This document shows positions 44,491 through 52,331 of a stretch of 64,000 nucleotides of DNA, in pieces (position 1 is the stretch's first letter; every line of letters begins with the position of its first letter). The DNA lies in NCBI GenBank assembly GCA_023415275.1, contig JAEZLJ010000093.1, positions 1-64,000 of the forward strand. Reading direction: 5' to 3'. Made by a program: the position numbers and the translations under genes. The notes below the pieces were generated by a model. That model searched no databases, was not told where the DNA came from, and saw only the letters and a list, made by a program, of their open reading frames with translations. Origin of the DNA: Bacteroidota bacterium (GTDB lineage: Bacteria > Bacteroidota > Bacteroidia > Chitinophagales > Chitinophagaceae).

Positions 44491-45039
44491 AGCAATGAAT
44501 TGAGATCGGGTGCAAAATTGGGCTACAAAACAGCTTCACAGGATGATGCAAGTTAGCAGAAACATGATTAAAATCATGGTAAGCAATGAGCAGGTAAATT
44601 AAAGGCATACTGGGTTCTGCAGTACCCCTCTGGATCTTGTAAAGCATTGTTAAAACAACATTATCAATGACTTACCATAAATGCAATCAATCTCCTTAGC
44701 CGGAATCCTAATCTTCATCCCTACCAGTACAAATCAAACATTCATACCATGCTGGTGTAACAGGTTTGCCCCACCCCTGTACCGGCTCTTTAAAGACCCG
44801 GCACAGACATGGTACAGACTCGGGACAGACATGGCGCAGAGCCGGTGAAGATCAGTCTTTAGCTAGAAGCCTGTTGTAAGCAACCAGGATGGCTTATTGT
44901 ACCAAAGTAGGTTGTCAATTATTGATCCTGCTCTTATAAAAGTTGACATAACAACCATTTTTGAGATTATGGCCAGGTCAAACCGAAATGTGGTTAAGGA
45001 AGAATTCAAGCCAGCTACATTTCTAAGTGATAAGAATTA
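44491..45039. other. Non-coding region with 11-bp tandem repeat
   Basis: This 549-base gap lies between pta and a convergently ending acyltransferase gene. It contains a marked 11-bp tandem repeat (44794-44848) listed separately and otherwise AT-rich sequence. Short open frames around 44450-44650 and 44897-45097 show no family character. A promoter for pta must lie near 44491-44560, but no full consensus was seen. Confidence 0.6.
44781..44848. repeat. 11-bp tandem repeat with flanking inverted arms
   Basis: From 44794 five consecutive 11-base units follow the pattern AGAC-nn-GG-nn-C: AGACCCGGCAC, AGACATGGTAC, AGACTCGGGAC, AGACATGGCGC and a diverged AGAGCCGGTGA. Units 2 and 4 share AGACATGG. 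ACCGGCTCT at 44781-44789 is the exact reverse complement of AGAGCCGGT at 44838-44846, so the array can also fold back. The 11-base period is about one turn of DNA. Confidence 0.8.
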
Positions 45040-46128
45040 CTACTTGGGATGTTGTCGCCATTTACCAGAGAGGTATCTCCTGGTGGGAATATCATAGTAC
45101 TTCATTACCACATAAGCAAAGCCAACCAGGAAGATAACCCCGGGTATGATGATGTAGGGCAATTTGTTTATTGATGGTTTATTATTCGTATAATAATTTC
45201 CAAAGATCCAGATGAATGCATAATGGGTCATGTAAAGCGGATAAGAGATATTGCCGGAGAATCTGCAAAGGTTTTTCCATTGTGGTGACAAACTGGAGCC
45301 TGCCCCAAGCGCTACCAACAAAGGGAAATAAAAGATCACTACCAATGCCTCAGTGAGCCAATTCCAGCTCGACCCGGGCATAAAAAAAGCCAGAGATAAT
45401 AAAATGGCGAGGCCCGGAAAACCAATCTTGTTTTTAATGACCCAATTGGAACGGTATAACAGAAGTCCTGCTAAAAAAGAGTACGCCACCCTTGCACCAC
45501 CATCCAGGAAGTTATCCCTGGACCAGCCACCCAACAGATTACCAGACTGGTAACTAACTACGCCAATGCCGATAGCTGCCAGGATGGTCAATGCAGTAAG
45601 GGACCTGCGGCCAACTCTATAAAGAACAAAAGCGTAAAAAATATTGGCTACATATTCCCAGAACAGAGACCATGAAGGCGCATTGAAGCCAAAGAGGTTA
45701 AAAGCACGATCTTCCATCACTGGGAATGGGATCAGGAAAACCGAAGCAATGAAAAGCAATGCGATTCGCCCTGCCGTGTAAGCCATAGGGATTGCAAAAG
45801 GATCCAGGAAAAAGCCTAGTAATCCCAATACAGAACCGAAAACTACCAAAGGATGCAATCTTATCAGCCTCAATTTGAAAAACTCCAGCACACCTATAGA
45901 CTGGATGCGGTGGTCGTACGCATAACCTATGACAAACCCCGATAAGCAAAAGAAGAAATCAACCGCTAAAAAGCCATGGCCAATAAAGTTTTGCCTGGGA
46001 TCGGTGTATACCCATTCCATAAAATGGAAAATAACAACTGCCAGGGCAGCGATGCCTCTTAATCCATCAAGGATATCAAAATGAGACCTGGAATGTAAAA
46101 TAGATTGGCCGGAGGCTTTATTCTTCAT
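45040..46128 (-). CDS. Acyltransferase 3 family membrane protein (OafA/YrhL-like)
   Basis: A 362-residue integral membrane O-acyltransferase with about ten helices. The family start ILDGLRGIAALAVVIFHF (about 19-36) contains the conserved Arg and catalytic-site His, and FFFCLSGFVIGYAYDHRI (about 58-75) and YPLYMTHYAFIW (about 295-306) are further family motifs. Members acetylate or succinylate surface sugars, lipids or antibiotics; the substrate is unknown and no polysaccharide genes adjoin it. Monocistronic, downstream of the tmRNA gene on the same strand. Confidence 0.92.
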   Translation of the reverse strand: MKNKASGQSILHSRSHFDILDGLRGIAALAVVIFHFMEWVYTDPRQNFIGHGFLAVDFFFCLSGFVIGYAYDHRIQSIGVLEFFKLRLIRLHPLVVFGSVLGLLGFFLDPFAIPMAYTAGRIALLFIASVFLIPFPVMEDRAFNLFGFNAPSWSLFWEYVANIFYAFVLYRVGRRSLTALTILAAIGIGVVSYQSGNLLGGWSRDNFLDGGARVAYSFLAGLLLYRSNWVIKNKIGFPGLAILLSLAFFMPGSSWNWLTEALVVIFYFPLLVALGAGSSLSPQWKNLCRFSGNISYPLYMTHYAFIWIFGNYYTNNKPSINKLPYIIIPGVIFLVGFAYVVMKYYDIPTRRYLSGKWRQHPK

Positions 46129-46206
46129 AGTAACCGCTATAGGAAACCAATACCTGGTATTATAAAAGATGATTTACCAGGCTGGTTTTGTGTTTGATGG
46201 CTTGAA

Positions 46207-46238
46207 ATAAAAACCCTCCAATGTTAAAACACGGAGGG
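46207..46238 (-). terminator. Intrinsic terminator of tmRNA
   Basis: On the minus strand CCCTCC (46238-46233) pairs with GGAGGG (46219-46214) around a 13-base AT-rich loop, followed by a T-run to 46207. It starts 6 bases after the tmRNA 3' end. Confidence 0.85.
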
Positions 46239-46244
46239 CTAAAG

Positions 46245-46615
46245 TGGAGGTGACCGGAATCGAACCGGTGTCCAAACATGATATTCAAAAGTCTTCTACA
46301 TGCTTATTTCTGAATTAATTGTCGGAAAAGAACCGGAACAGAACAAACCAATTCTTTTCTTAGCTGGATGGTCTTAAGCAAACAGTCACAGCCTTCTGCT
46401 GCAGCAGCCTGTATTTGTTTGATGTCGGCGGCGGCGCCTGGTTACAAGCCAACCTGCGCGGCGGCCCTAATGACTACTTAATCACTGATTAGGCAGCCAT
46501 GGCATACTGAGTATTGCCATTTATTGTTTTGAATATTCAGATTAAAGAGCTAATTATCCAACGCTCTGCATGCTTATACTTTCAAAGACCTATCATGTCA
46601 AAACCAAACACCCCC
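46245..46615 (-). ncRNA. ssrA: tmRNA (trans-translation RNA)
   Basis: One-piece tmRNA on the minus strand, about 371 nt. The 5' end reads GGGGGTGTTTGGTTTTGACA and the 3' end forms the T-arm/acceptor (GGTTCGATTCC within the arm) and ends in an encoded CCA. The tag reading frame, from 46518 down to the stop at 46489, reads GGC AAT ACT CAG TAT GCC ATG GCT GCC TAA, giving GNTQYAMAA. GC-rich blocks near 46380-46460 fit pseudoknots. tmRNA frees stalled ribosomes together with SmpB, and the tag marks the product for proteolysis. It lies between rseP and the acyltransferase gene. End points rest on conserved ends, so are accurate to a few bases. Confidence 0.95.
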
Positions 46616-46792
46616 GGGTTGAATTTATAGTTTATGGTTTGTAGTTTGTAATTGTCGTAAATGTTGACACTTTACTTCTTCATTCCATCTGTACTTTTTA
46701 CACCTCTATTAAGAACTATTCGTTTGAACAGCTTACAAATTTACTGAAAAGAACGCAGGAGAGTTCTATGAGAATTGCTAATAATTATTGGT

Positions 46793-48142
46793 TTACTTAA
46801 ATAACCGCCAGATGTCCAATCCGAAAGCATAAAGCATCAAGCCCAACAATAATACCATACCTACCATCTGCGCATACTCCATGAACTTATCACTAGGTTT
46901 ACGCCCCGTGATCATTTCATAGATGGTAAATAAGGCATGCCCGCCGTCAAGAGCCGGTATGGGCAAAATATTCATAAATGCCAGGATAATAGAAAAAAGG
47001 GCAGTCATGGTCCAGAAGCGGTACCAATCCCACGTGCCACCAAAAGTTTTTCCAATAGAGATAACGCTACCCAGGTTGTCAGAAACTTTATGCTCTTTGG
47101 AGGTAAATAATAACCTGATACCAGTGATATAGTCACTTAATCTTTCAACTCCATAACTAATACCTGCCGGAATAGCGGCAAATAATGTGTAACCCTTTTT
47201 TTCGACACCTAATAACCTTGAAGGATCCTTGGGAAAGAAACCAACACTTCCATCCTCTGTAAGCTTAACGGCCACAAGTGCCGTATCATTATTCCGCAAA
47301 GCTTTCAGGGTAACTACTTCATTTTTATGTTGCCTTTTAATGGAATCAAATTCCTGGTAATAGGAGAAAGTATTATTATTCAATCCCACCAATACATCGC
47401 CTCTCTTCAATTCACCAGATTTATATTCAATTTTAGGCGAGATACTATCTACGATCACTGGAAATCTTGGGGACACAAAACCCCTCAACTGGTTCTTGGT
47501 CAGTTTGCGAACAAAACCTTCAGGCATTACTACAGTGGTATCTCTACCCTGGCGATTCACCTTTAAAACCACCTTTTCTGCCAGCATTAATTCCTTGGGC
47601 AGATCATTCATATAAACCAAAGGCTTATTATTGACCCCGGTGATGACATCCCCACCTTGTAATCCTGCCGATGTGGCCAAGGAATCAACACTTAGACCAT
47701 ATTTCAGATTTTGGACCGGCAACTTTTCTTCGCCCCATACAAAAAGAATCATGGCAAATAATACCAACGCCAATACAAAGTTGACGATGACACCTCCCAG
47801 CATGATGATCAGGCGTTGCCAGGCTGGCTTGCTCCTGAATTCCCATGGCTGTGCAGGTAATTGCATTTGCTCCTTGTCCATGCTCTCGTCTATCATTCCC
47901 GCAATTTTCACATATCCACCAAGAGGGATCCAACCCAATCCATATTCTGTTTCACCAACCTTCTTTTTCCATAGTGAAAACCAGGGATTAAAAAACAAAT
48001 AGAACTTATCAACGCGGCAACCAAACCATTTTGCAGGGAGGAAATGTCCCATTTCATGTAGAACAACCAGTATAGAAAATGCAAGGATAAATTGCCCAAC
48101 ATTGGCAAAAAAAGCTGACCAGTCTGTAGCTAATAAATACAT
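46793..48142 (-). CDS. rseP: Site-2 intramembrane metalloprotease, RseP family
   Basis: A 449-residue inner-membrane zinc protease that cleaves within the membrane, classically anti-sigma factors and signal-peptide remnants. The active site HEMGH lies in the first helix (about residues 29-33) and the third ligand in LDGGHALF (about 398-405). Two PDZ-like domains lie between (about 130-215 and 220-300; GDVITGVNNKPL and GDVLVGLNNNTF). The topology matches RseP. It lies 201 bases downstream of dxr on the same strand, an order common in bacteria. The substrate anti-sigma factor is not in the window. Confidence 0.95.
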   Translation of the reverse strand: MYLLATDWSAFFANVGQFILAFSILVVLHEMGHFLPAKWFGCRVDKFYLFFNPWFSLWKKKVGETEYGLGWIPLGGYVKIAGMIDESMDKEQMQLPAQPWEFRSKPAWQRLIIMLGGVIVNFVLALVLFAMILFVWGEEKLPVQNLKYGLSVDSLATSAGLQGGDVITGVNNKPLVYMNDLPKELMLAEKVVLKVNRQGRDTTVVMPEGFVRKLTKNQLRGFVSPRFPVIVDSISPKIEYKSGELKRGDVLVGLNNNTFSYYQEFDSIKRQHKNEVVTLKALRNNDTALVAVKLTEDGSVGFFPKDPSRLLGVEKKGYTLFAAIPAGISYGVERLSDYITGIRLLFTSKEHKVSDNLGSVISIGKTFGGTWDWYRFWTMTALFSIILAFMNILPIPALDGGHALFTIYEMITGRKPSDKFMEYAQMVGMVLLLGLMLYAFGLDIWRLFK

Positions 48143-48343
48143 ATATCTGTTTCAATCCCCACCAATGAATTACCAGGCAGGTGTTTATAATTTAAATGAA
48201 AGGCTATCATATTAACCATGCTGACATCCTTCCCGATAACTTTAATTCTTTACATTAAAGCGGTGCAATATAATAATAGGAATGTAATAATATAGGTTAG
48301 CCCTCTACCATCCATATGGTTTAACGCCCTTTTATAGAGATGA

Positions 48344-49513
48344 TCATAGCTTAATCAGGTCGGCTGCATAACTCCTGGCCTCGCCATCACTTTCAAAATA
48401 TTCCTCCAGTGTAGGAGTTTCAATGAAAGTAATTTTATTCATGGTACGCTCAATGACATCCGTCATATCAAGAAAACCTATCCTGTTGCGAAGAAAGGCA
48501 TATACAGCTATTTCGTTAGCTGCGTTCATAATACAAGCCAGGTTTCCACCTTTATTTAAAGCTTCCATGGCCAGGGTAAGATTTTTAAATGTTTTAAGGT
48601 CAGGCTCTTCAAAGGAAAGCTCCTTTAGCTTTTTGAAATCTGTCCTGGGATAATTGTTTTTTATTCTCTTGGGGAATCCAAGGGCATATTGAATAGGCAG
48701 TTTCATATCGGGAAGTCCCATCTGGGCCTTGATACTTCCATCTTCAAATTGCACCATGGAATGGATGATGCTCTGGGGATGTATCAATACTTCAATCTGC
48801 TCGGGTCTTAAGTTAAATAGCCATTTGGCTTCAATCATTTCAAGGCCTTTGTTCATCAGGGTGGCAGAATCTATGCTGATCTTAGCCCCCATTGTCCAAT
48901 TGGGATGCTGTAATGCGTGCTCCCTTTTTACATTGACAAGGTAATTGGGCTTTCGGCCAAGGAAAGGTCCACCGGAAGCAGTGAGAATGACTTTTTCTAC
49001 AGGGTTGCGCATCTCACCTATCAGGCATTGAAAGATGGCGGAATGTTCAGAATCAACTGGAATAACGGGCACCCTTTTTTCAACTGCCGTGCGCATAATA
49101 ATATCTCCAGCCACCACCAAAGTTTCTTTATTGGCCAGGGCAATGGCCTTGCCCGCATTGATAGCATTCAAGGTTGGCTTAAGACCCGCATAACCAACAA
49201 TAGCAGCCAGCATCAGATCATAACAATCCATAGAGGCTACTTCCTCCAGTGCCTTTTCGCCCACAAAAACCTTTACATCTGTATTAGCTAGCGCTTCCTT
49301 AACTTTTATGTACTTCTGGTCTTCGGCTACCACCACAATATTGGGGTGAAACTTCAAAGCCTGCTCTATTACCAATTCATCATTGCCATTGCAGGTAAGT
49401 ATCTCCACTGAAAAGAGATCAGGATGTTGAGCAATTACTTCAAGGGCCTGTGTACCAATGGAACCGGTGGAACCGAAAATGGCAATACGTTTAATATGTG
49501 GCGTTTGACTCAT
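48344..49513 (-). CDS. dxr: 1-deoxy-D-xylulose-5-phosphate reductoisomerase
   Basis: A 389-residue enzyme of the non-mevalonate isoprenoid pathway, which converts DXP to MEP with NADPH. The N-terminal NADPH fold has GSTGSIGTQALEVI (about 12-25), LANKETLVVAG is at about 126-136, and metal- and substrate-site motifs are PVDSEHSAIFQC (about 151-162), LTASGGPF and SATLMNKGLEMIEAKWLF. Length is typical. Implies that the organism makes isoprenoids by the MEP route. Confidence 0.97.
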   Translation of the reverse strand: MSQTPHIKRIAIFGSTGSIGTQALEVIAQHPDLFSVEILTCNGNDELVIEQALKFHPNIVVVAEDQKYIKVKEALANTDVKVFVGEKALEEVASMDCYDLMLAAIVGYAGLKPTLNAINAGKAIALANKETLVVAGDIIMRTAVEKRVPVIPVDSEHSAIFQCLIGEMRNPVEKVILTASGGPFLGRKPNYLVNVKREHALQHPNWTMGAKISIDSATLMNKGLEMIEAKWLFNLRPEQIEVLIHPQSIIHSMVQFEDGSIKAQMGLPDMKLPIQYALGFPKRIKNNYPRTDFKKLKELSFEEPDLKTFKNLTLAMEALNKGGNLACIMNAANEIAVYAFLRNRIGFLDMTDVIERTMNKITFIETPTLEEYFESDGEARSYAADLIKL

Positions 49514-49570
49514 GGGGCTAATTCGATCGTTTAAATAATATTTAATTGCCTGGATCTTATGGTATGATGA

Positions 49571-51088
49571 TCAGGATTGATGTGAACCTGCTGGTTGAAT
49601 AGTCCAGTTATTTAGTTTATCTGCCAACGTGCGGTCATTGCTTAAACGGGGCACTTTATTCTGTCCTCCCAACTTCCCTATTGATTTCATATAATCTATA
49701 AATCCGTTCTTTTTTATGATACGTATCTTAAGAGGCTGCAAAATATTACCCGCAATTAAATCATTATAGTAAATGTTTTTTTCTCTCAGGTTATTGTCAA
49801 CTCTCCTGGAAAAGCCTGCCAGGTCGTTAGGCTCATTTTCAAATTCGATGAACCACTCGTGGTAACTTTTTCCTTCAGCCTGGCCAATAGCCGGTGCTAC
49901 CGTAAACTCTGTAATATGAACACTTTCTTCCTGGGCCGCTTTTAACAAACTTTGTTCCACTTCTTCGGCAATAACGTGTTCACCAAAGGCAGAAATGAAA
50001 TGTTTGATACGACCTGTAACTACGATCTTATAAGGATCTAAACTTGTGAATTTGATGGTATCTCCAATATTATAACCCCATAATCCTGCATTGTTATTAA
50101 TAATAAGGGCATAATTTTCACCTACCTTAACGTCTTTCAGGGATAACCTTGAAGGGTTTTGATTAAAGATTTCTGTTGCAGGTATAAACTCAAAAAAGAT
50201 CCCACTATCGGTGTTCAATAAAAGACCCTCTTCTTTTTGGGTATTTTGAAAAGCAAAAAATCCTTCAGAGGCAGGGAAGGTCTCTATAGTATCTACTTTT
50301 TTTCCTATGCTGTCAAACAATCTTGACCTATAGGGTTCGAAATTGACGCCTCCATGAACAAGTACCGAAAACTGAGGGAAGAGATCTTTAATTTTTTTAC
50401 CGGAGCGCTCCTGCAGCCTGTCAAAATACATTTGCACCCAGGGTGGTATACCGCTTATAAGGGTCATATTTTGAGCAATAGTCTCATCTACGATCTTATC
50501 CAACTTAGTTTCCCAATCTTCAATACAATTGGTTTCATAGGAGGGCATCTGGTTTGACCTGAGGTATTTGGGAATATGATGATTAACGATTCCACTTAAC
50601 CTGCCTGTAGGTATATCGCCCAATCGTTCCAATTCAGGAGAGCCGGAAAGAAAGATGAGCTTTCCATCTGAAAAGGCAGAATTACCTGTTTCTGCCATAT
50701 AGCACAAAAGGGCATTCCTGGCAGTATTGATATGATTAGGAATGGATTCTTTGCTTATAGGAATATATTTGACCCCACTGGTGGTACCTGAGGTTTTGGC
50801 AAAATAGTTGGGTTTCCCTTTCCAAAGCACGTTATGCCTGCCGCTTATGATCTTTTCTATATATGGCTTAAATTCTTCATAATCCCGGATGGGTACAGCA
50901 TTTTTGAATTCTTCATATGAATTCACCTGTTCCAGGCCATGTTCTTTACCAAACTCAGTGGTTTTGCCCACCTTTAAGAGTTCTTTAAGAATATTATCCT
51001 GATCTGCCAGGGCCGTATTCATGCCCCTGTTTATTTTGCTATATATATACGAAGCAAAAGGCTTCGCTAGAAAGGATTTGATCTTCAT
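49571..51088 (-). CDS. GH3-superfamily acyl-adenylating enzyme
   Basis: A 505-residue member of the GH3 auxin-responsive superfamily, related to plant jasmonate/auxin-amino acid synthetases. These enzymes activate a carboxylic acid as acyl-adenylate and join it to an amine. The ATP-binding signature KTSGTTSGVKYIPIS (about 103-117) is intact, followed by FPASEGFFAFQ and VVTGRIKHFISAFGEHV, where the C-terminal lid begins. No signal peptide. Bacterial members are common in Bacteroidota but mostly unstudied; the substrate is unknown. Divergent from rplU and ending 58 bases upstream of dxr on the same strand. Confidence 0.9.
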   Translation of the reverse strand: MKIKSFLAKPFASYIYSKINRGMNTALADQDNILKELLKVGKTTEFGKEHGLEQVNSYEEFKNAVPIRDYEEFKPYIEKIISGRHNVLWKGKPNYFAKTSGTTSGVKYIPISKESIPNHINTARNALLCYMAETGNSAFSDGKLIFLSGSPELERLGDIPTGRLSGIVNHHIPKYLRSNQMPSYETNCIEDWETKLDKIVDETIAQNMTLISGIPPWVQMYFDRLQERSGKKIKDLFPQFSVLVHGGVNFEPYRSRLFDSIGKKVDTIETFPASEGFFAFQNTQKEEGLLLNTDSGIFFEFIPATEIFNQNPSRLSLKDVKVGENYALIINNNAGLWGYNIGDTIKFTSLDPYKIVVTGRIKHFISAFGEHVIAEEVEQSLLKAAQEESVHITEFTVAPAIGQAEGKSYHEWFIEFENEPNDLAGFSRRVDNNLREKNIYYNDLIAGNILQPLKIRIIKKNGFIDYMKSIGKLGGQNKVPRLSNDRTLADKLNNWTIQPAGSHQS

Positions 51089-51186
51089 GGCAAGCTTAAA
51101 GCGGCACGAATATACAGAAATGGGTTAAGGGCATCCTAAATTGAACGGCACAGACCAGATTTTTTAGCTTTGGAAAAGCAATAATG

Positions 51187-51217
51187 TTGGCTACAAGGAT
51201 TTTTACCCTTACCTTTG
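51187..51217 (+). promoter_or_regulatory. Bacteroidota-type promoter of rplU-rpmA
   Basis: TTG at 51187-51189 and TACCTTTG at 51210-51217 are separated by 20 bases, a full match to the -33/-7 pattern of the Bacteroidota primary sigma factor. Transcription would start near 51224, leaving a leader of about 16 bases before the rplU ATG at 51240. Confidence 0.75.
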
Positions 51218-51239
51218 CCCACCTAATTTTTGAACCGTT

Positions 51240-51539
51240 ATGTTCGCAGTAATTAAAATAGCCGGTAAGCAATTCAAGGTTGAAAAAGACCAGACTTTGT
51301 ATGTACCTAGCGTTGGTGGTAAAACCGGCGATAAAGTAGAATTTTCTGATGTTGTCCTTGCAGATGACAACGGCAACCTGAAGTTCAGTAATGCCGGAGT
51401 AAAGATCAAGGCTGAAATTCTTGACCAGGTAAAAGGTGATAAAGTAATTGCTTATAAGCAAAAACGCAGAAAAGGTTTTCGTAAGAAACTTGGTCACCGT
51501 ACCCACTATACGAAAATTAAAATCAACGAAATCGCTTAA
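51240..51539 (+). CDS. rplU: 50S ribosomal protein L21
   Basis: A 99-residue ribosomal protein of the large subunit. FAVIKIAGKQFKVEKDQTLYV at the N-terminus, split by no insertion, and the C-terminal YKQKRRKGFRKKLGHRTHYT are classic L21 features (the basic tail binds 23S rRNA). It is preceded by a very good promoter and followed 63 bases later by rpmA, the usual order. Confidence 0.97.
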   Translation: MFAVIKIAGKQFKVEKDQTLYVPSVGGKTGDKVEFSDVVLADDNGNLKFSNAGVKIKAEILDQVKGDKVIAYKQKRRKGFRKKLGHRTHYTKIKINEIA

Positions 51540-51602
51540 TGTCTGGCATAGCCTTTCATGTAAGCAAGTAATAAATCTTCAAGTACTAAAAAGTAAAGTA
51601 CC

Positions 51603-51869
51603 ATGGCACATAAAAAAGGTGAAGGCAGTGTAAAAAATGGTCGTGACTCAAACAGCAAACGTTTGGGTGTAAAAATATATGGTGGCCAACCTGCTATTGC
51701 TGGAAACATCATCGTTCGTCAACGCGGAACTGTTTACCATCCAGGTAAAAATGTAGGTGTTGGTAAAGACTATACACTGTTTGCATTAACAGATGGAGTT
51801 GTAGAATTCCGTAAGGGAAGACAAGACAGAACGTTTGTTTCTGTTGCAGAAGCCGAAGCATCGGCATAA
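51603..51869 (+). CDS. rpmA: 50S ribosomal protein L27
   Basis: An 88-residue ribosomal protein near the peptidyl-transferase centre. The N-terminal MAHKKGEGSVKNGRDSNSKR starts directly at the mature A-H-K-K sequence, so no N-terminal processing extension of the Firmicutes type is present. RQRGTVYHPGKNVGVGKDYTL is the core motif. Co-transcribed with rplU. Confidence 0.97.
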   Translation: MAHKKGEGSVKNGRDSNSKRLGVKIYGGQPAIAGNIIVRQRGTVYHPGKNVGVGKDYTLFALTDGVVEFRKGRQDRTFVSVAEAEASA

Positions 51870-51970
51870 TGTTTGAATTAATTGGTTAGGAAAAAACTTT
51901 GATAGTTAAAAATTCCTTTATAATTTTACTATCGTAATTTTTTTATTACTAACCATTAAAATTCAAAAAC

Positions 51971-52135
51971 ATGGCAACAGCAAAAAAAGGCGCAGCTAAA
52001 AAAGCAGCTCCTAAAAAAGCAACTGCAGCTAAGAAAGCAGCTCCTAAAAAAGCAACTGCAGCTAAAAAAGCGGCTCCTAAAAAAGCAGCAGCTAAAAAAG
52101 CAGCTCCTAAAAAAGCAGCAGCTAAGAAGAAATAA
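51971..52135 (+). CDS. Lys/Ala-rich histone H1-like small protein
   Basis: A 54-residue, highly basic protein made of repeating AKKAAPKKA units after MATAKKGA, with no acidic or aromatic residues. This resembles the C-terminal tails of eukaryotic H1 and bacterial HC1/HC2-like nucleoid proteins; such proteins recur in Bacteroidota. It probably binds DNA non-specifically (inference). It starts about 100 bases after rpmA and ends 25 bases before a strong terminator. The near-identical repeats are prone to slippage, so length may vary between strains. An opposite-strand open frame (51949-52242) is an artefact of the repeat. AT-rich sequence before it could hold its own promoter. Confidence 0.8.
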   Translation: MATAKKGAAKKAAPKKATAAKKAAPKKATAAKKAAPKKAAAKKAAPKKAAAKKK

Positions 52136-52159
52136 GAATAACTTTCAGAGTTATAGAAG

Positions 52160-52186
52160 GTCCCGGTTCTCCGGGACTTTTTTTTT
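52160..52186 (+). terminator. Intrinsic terminator after histone-like gene
   Basis: GTCCCGG (52160-52166) pairs with CCGGGAC (52171-52177) around a TTCT loop, followed by a run of nine T. It ends the rplU-rpmA-histone-like transcript. Confidence 0.92.
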
Positions 52187-52247
52187 ACCTGCTGGATATA
52201 AAAGGTACAACTGCCAATAGGCATTATTAGAAACAACTTCAAGTGTA

Positions 52248-52255
52248 TAGCTTTG
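52248..52255 (+). promoter_or_regulatory. Possible -7 promoter box upstream of polX
   Basis: TAGCTTTG matches the Bacteroidota -7 consensus TAnnTTTG and lies 77 bases before the polX start. The expected TTG 20 bases upstream is not present (TAT instead), so this is a partial match. Confidence 0.35.
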
Positions 52256-52331
52256 TCTTTGGATAATTTCAGACTTTAATTGTTTTAAGTATCTGGAAAT
52301 TTACCCAGGAATCAAGAAATCATTATTCATT

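Noticed and set aside
44781..44848. CRISPR-like array
   Set aside because: The 11-base period has no unique spacers between identical repeats, and no cas genes are present.
44897..45097. 66-codon plus-strand frame before the acyltransferase gene end
   Set aside because: It overlaps the 3' end of the acyltransferase gene on the other strand and has no recognisable pattern.
51949..52242. 97-codon minus-strand frame with AAFLGAAFL repeats
   Set aside because: It is the antisense of the Lys/Ala-rich plus-strand gene; the apparent repeats mirror those codons.
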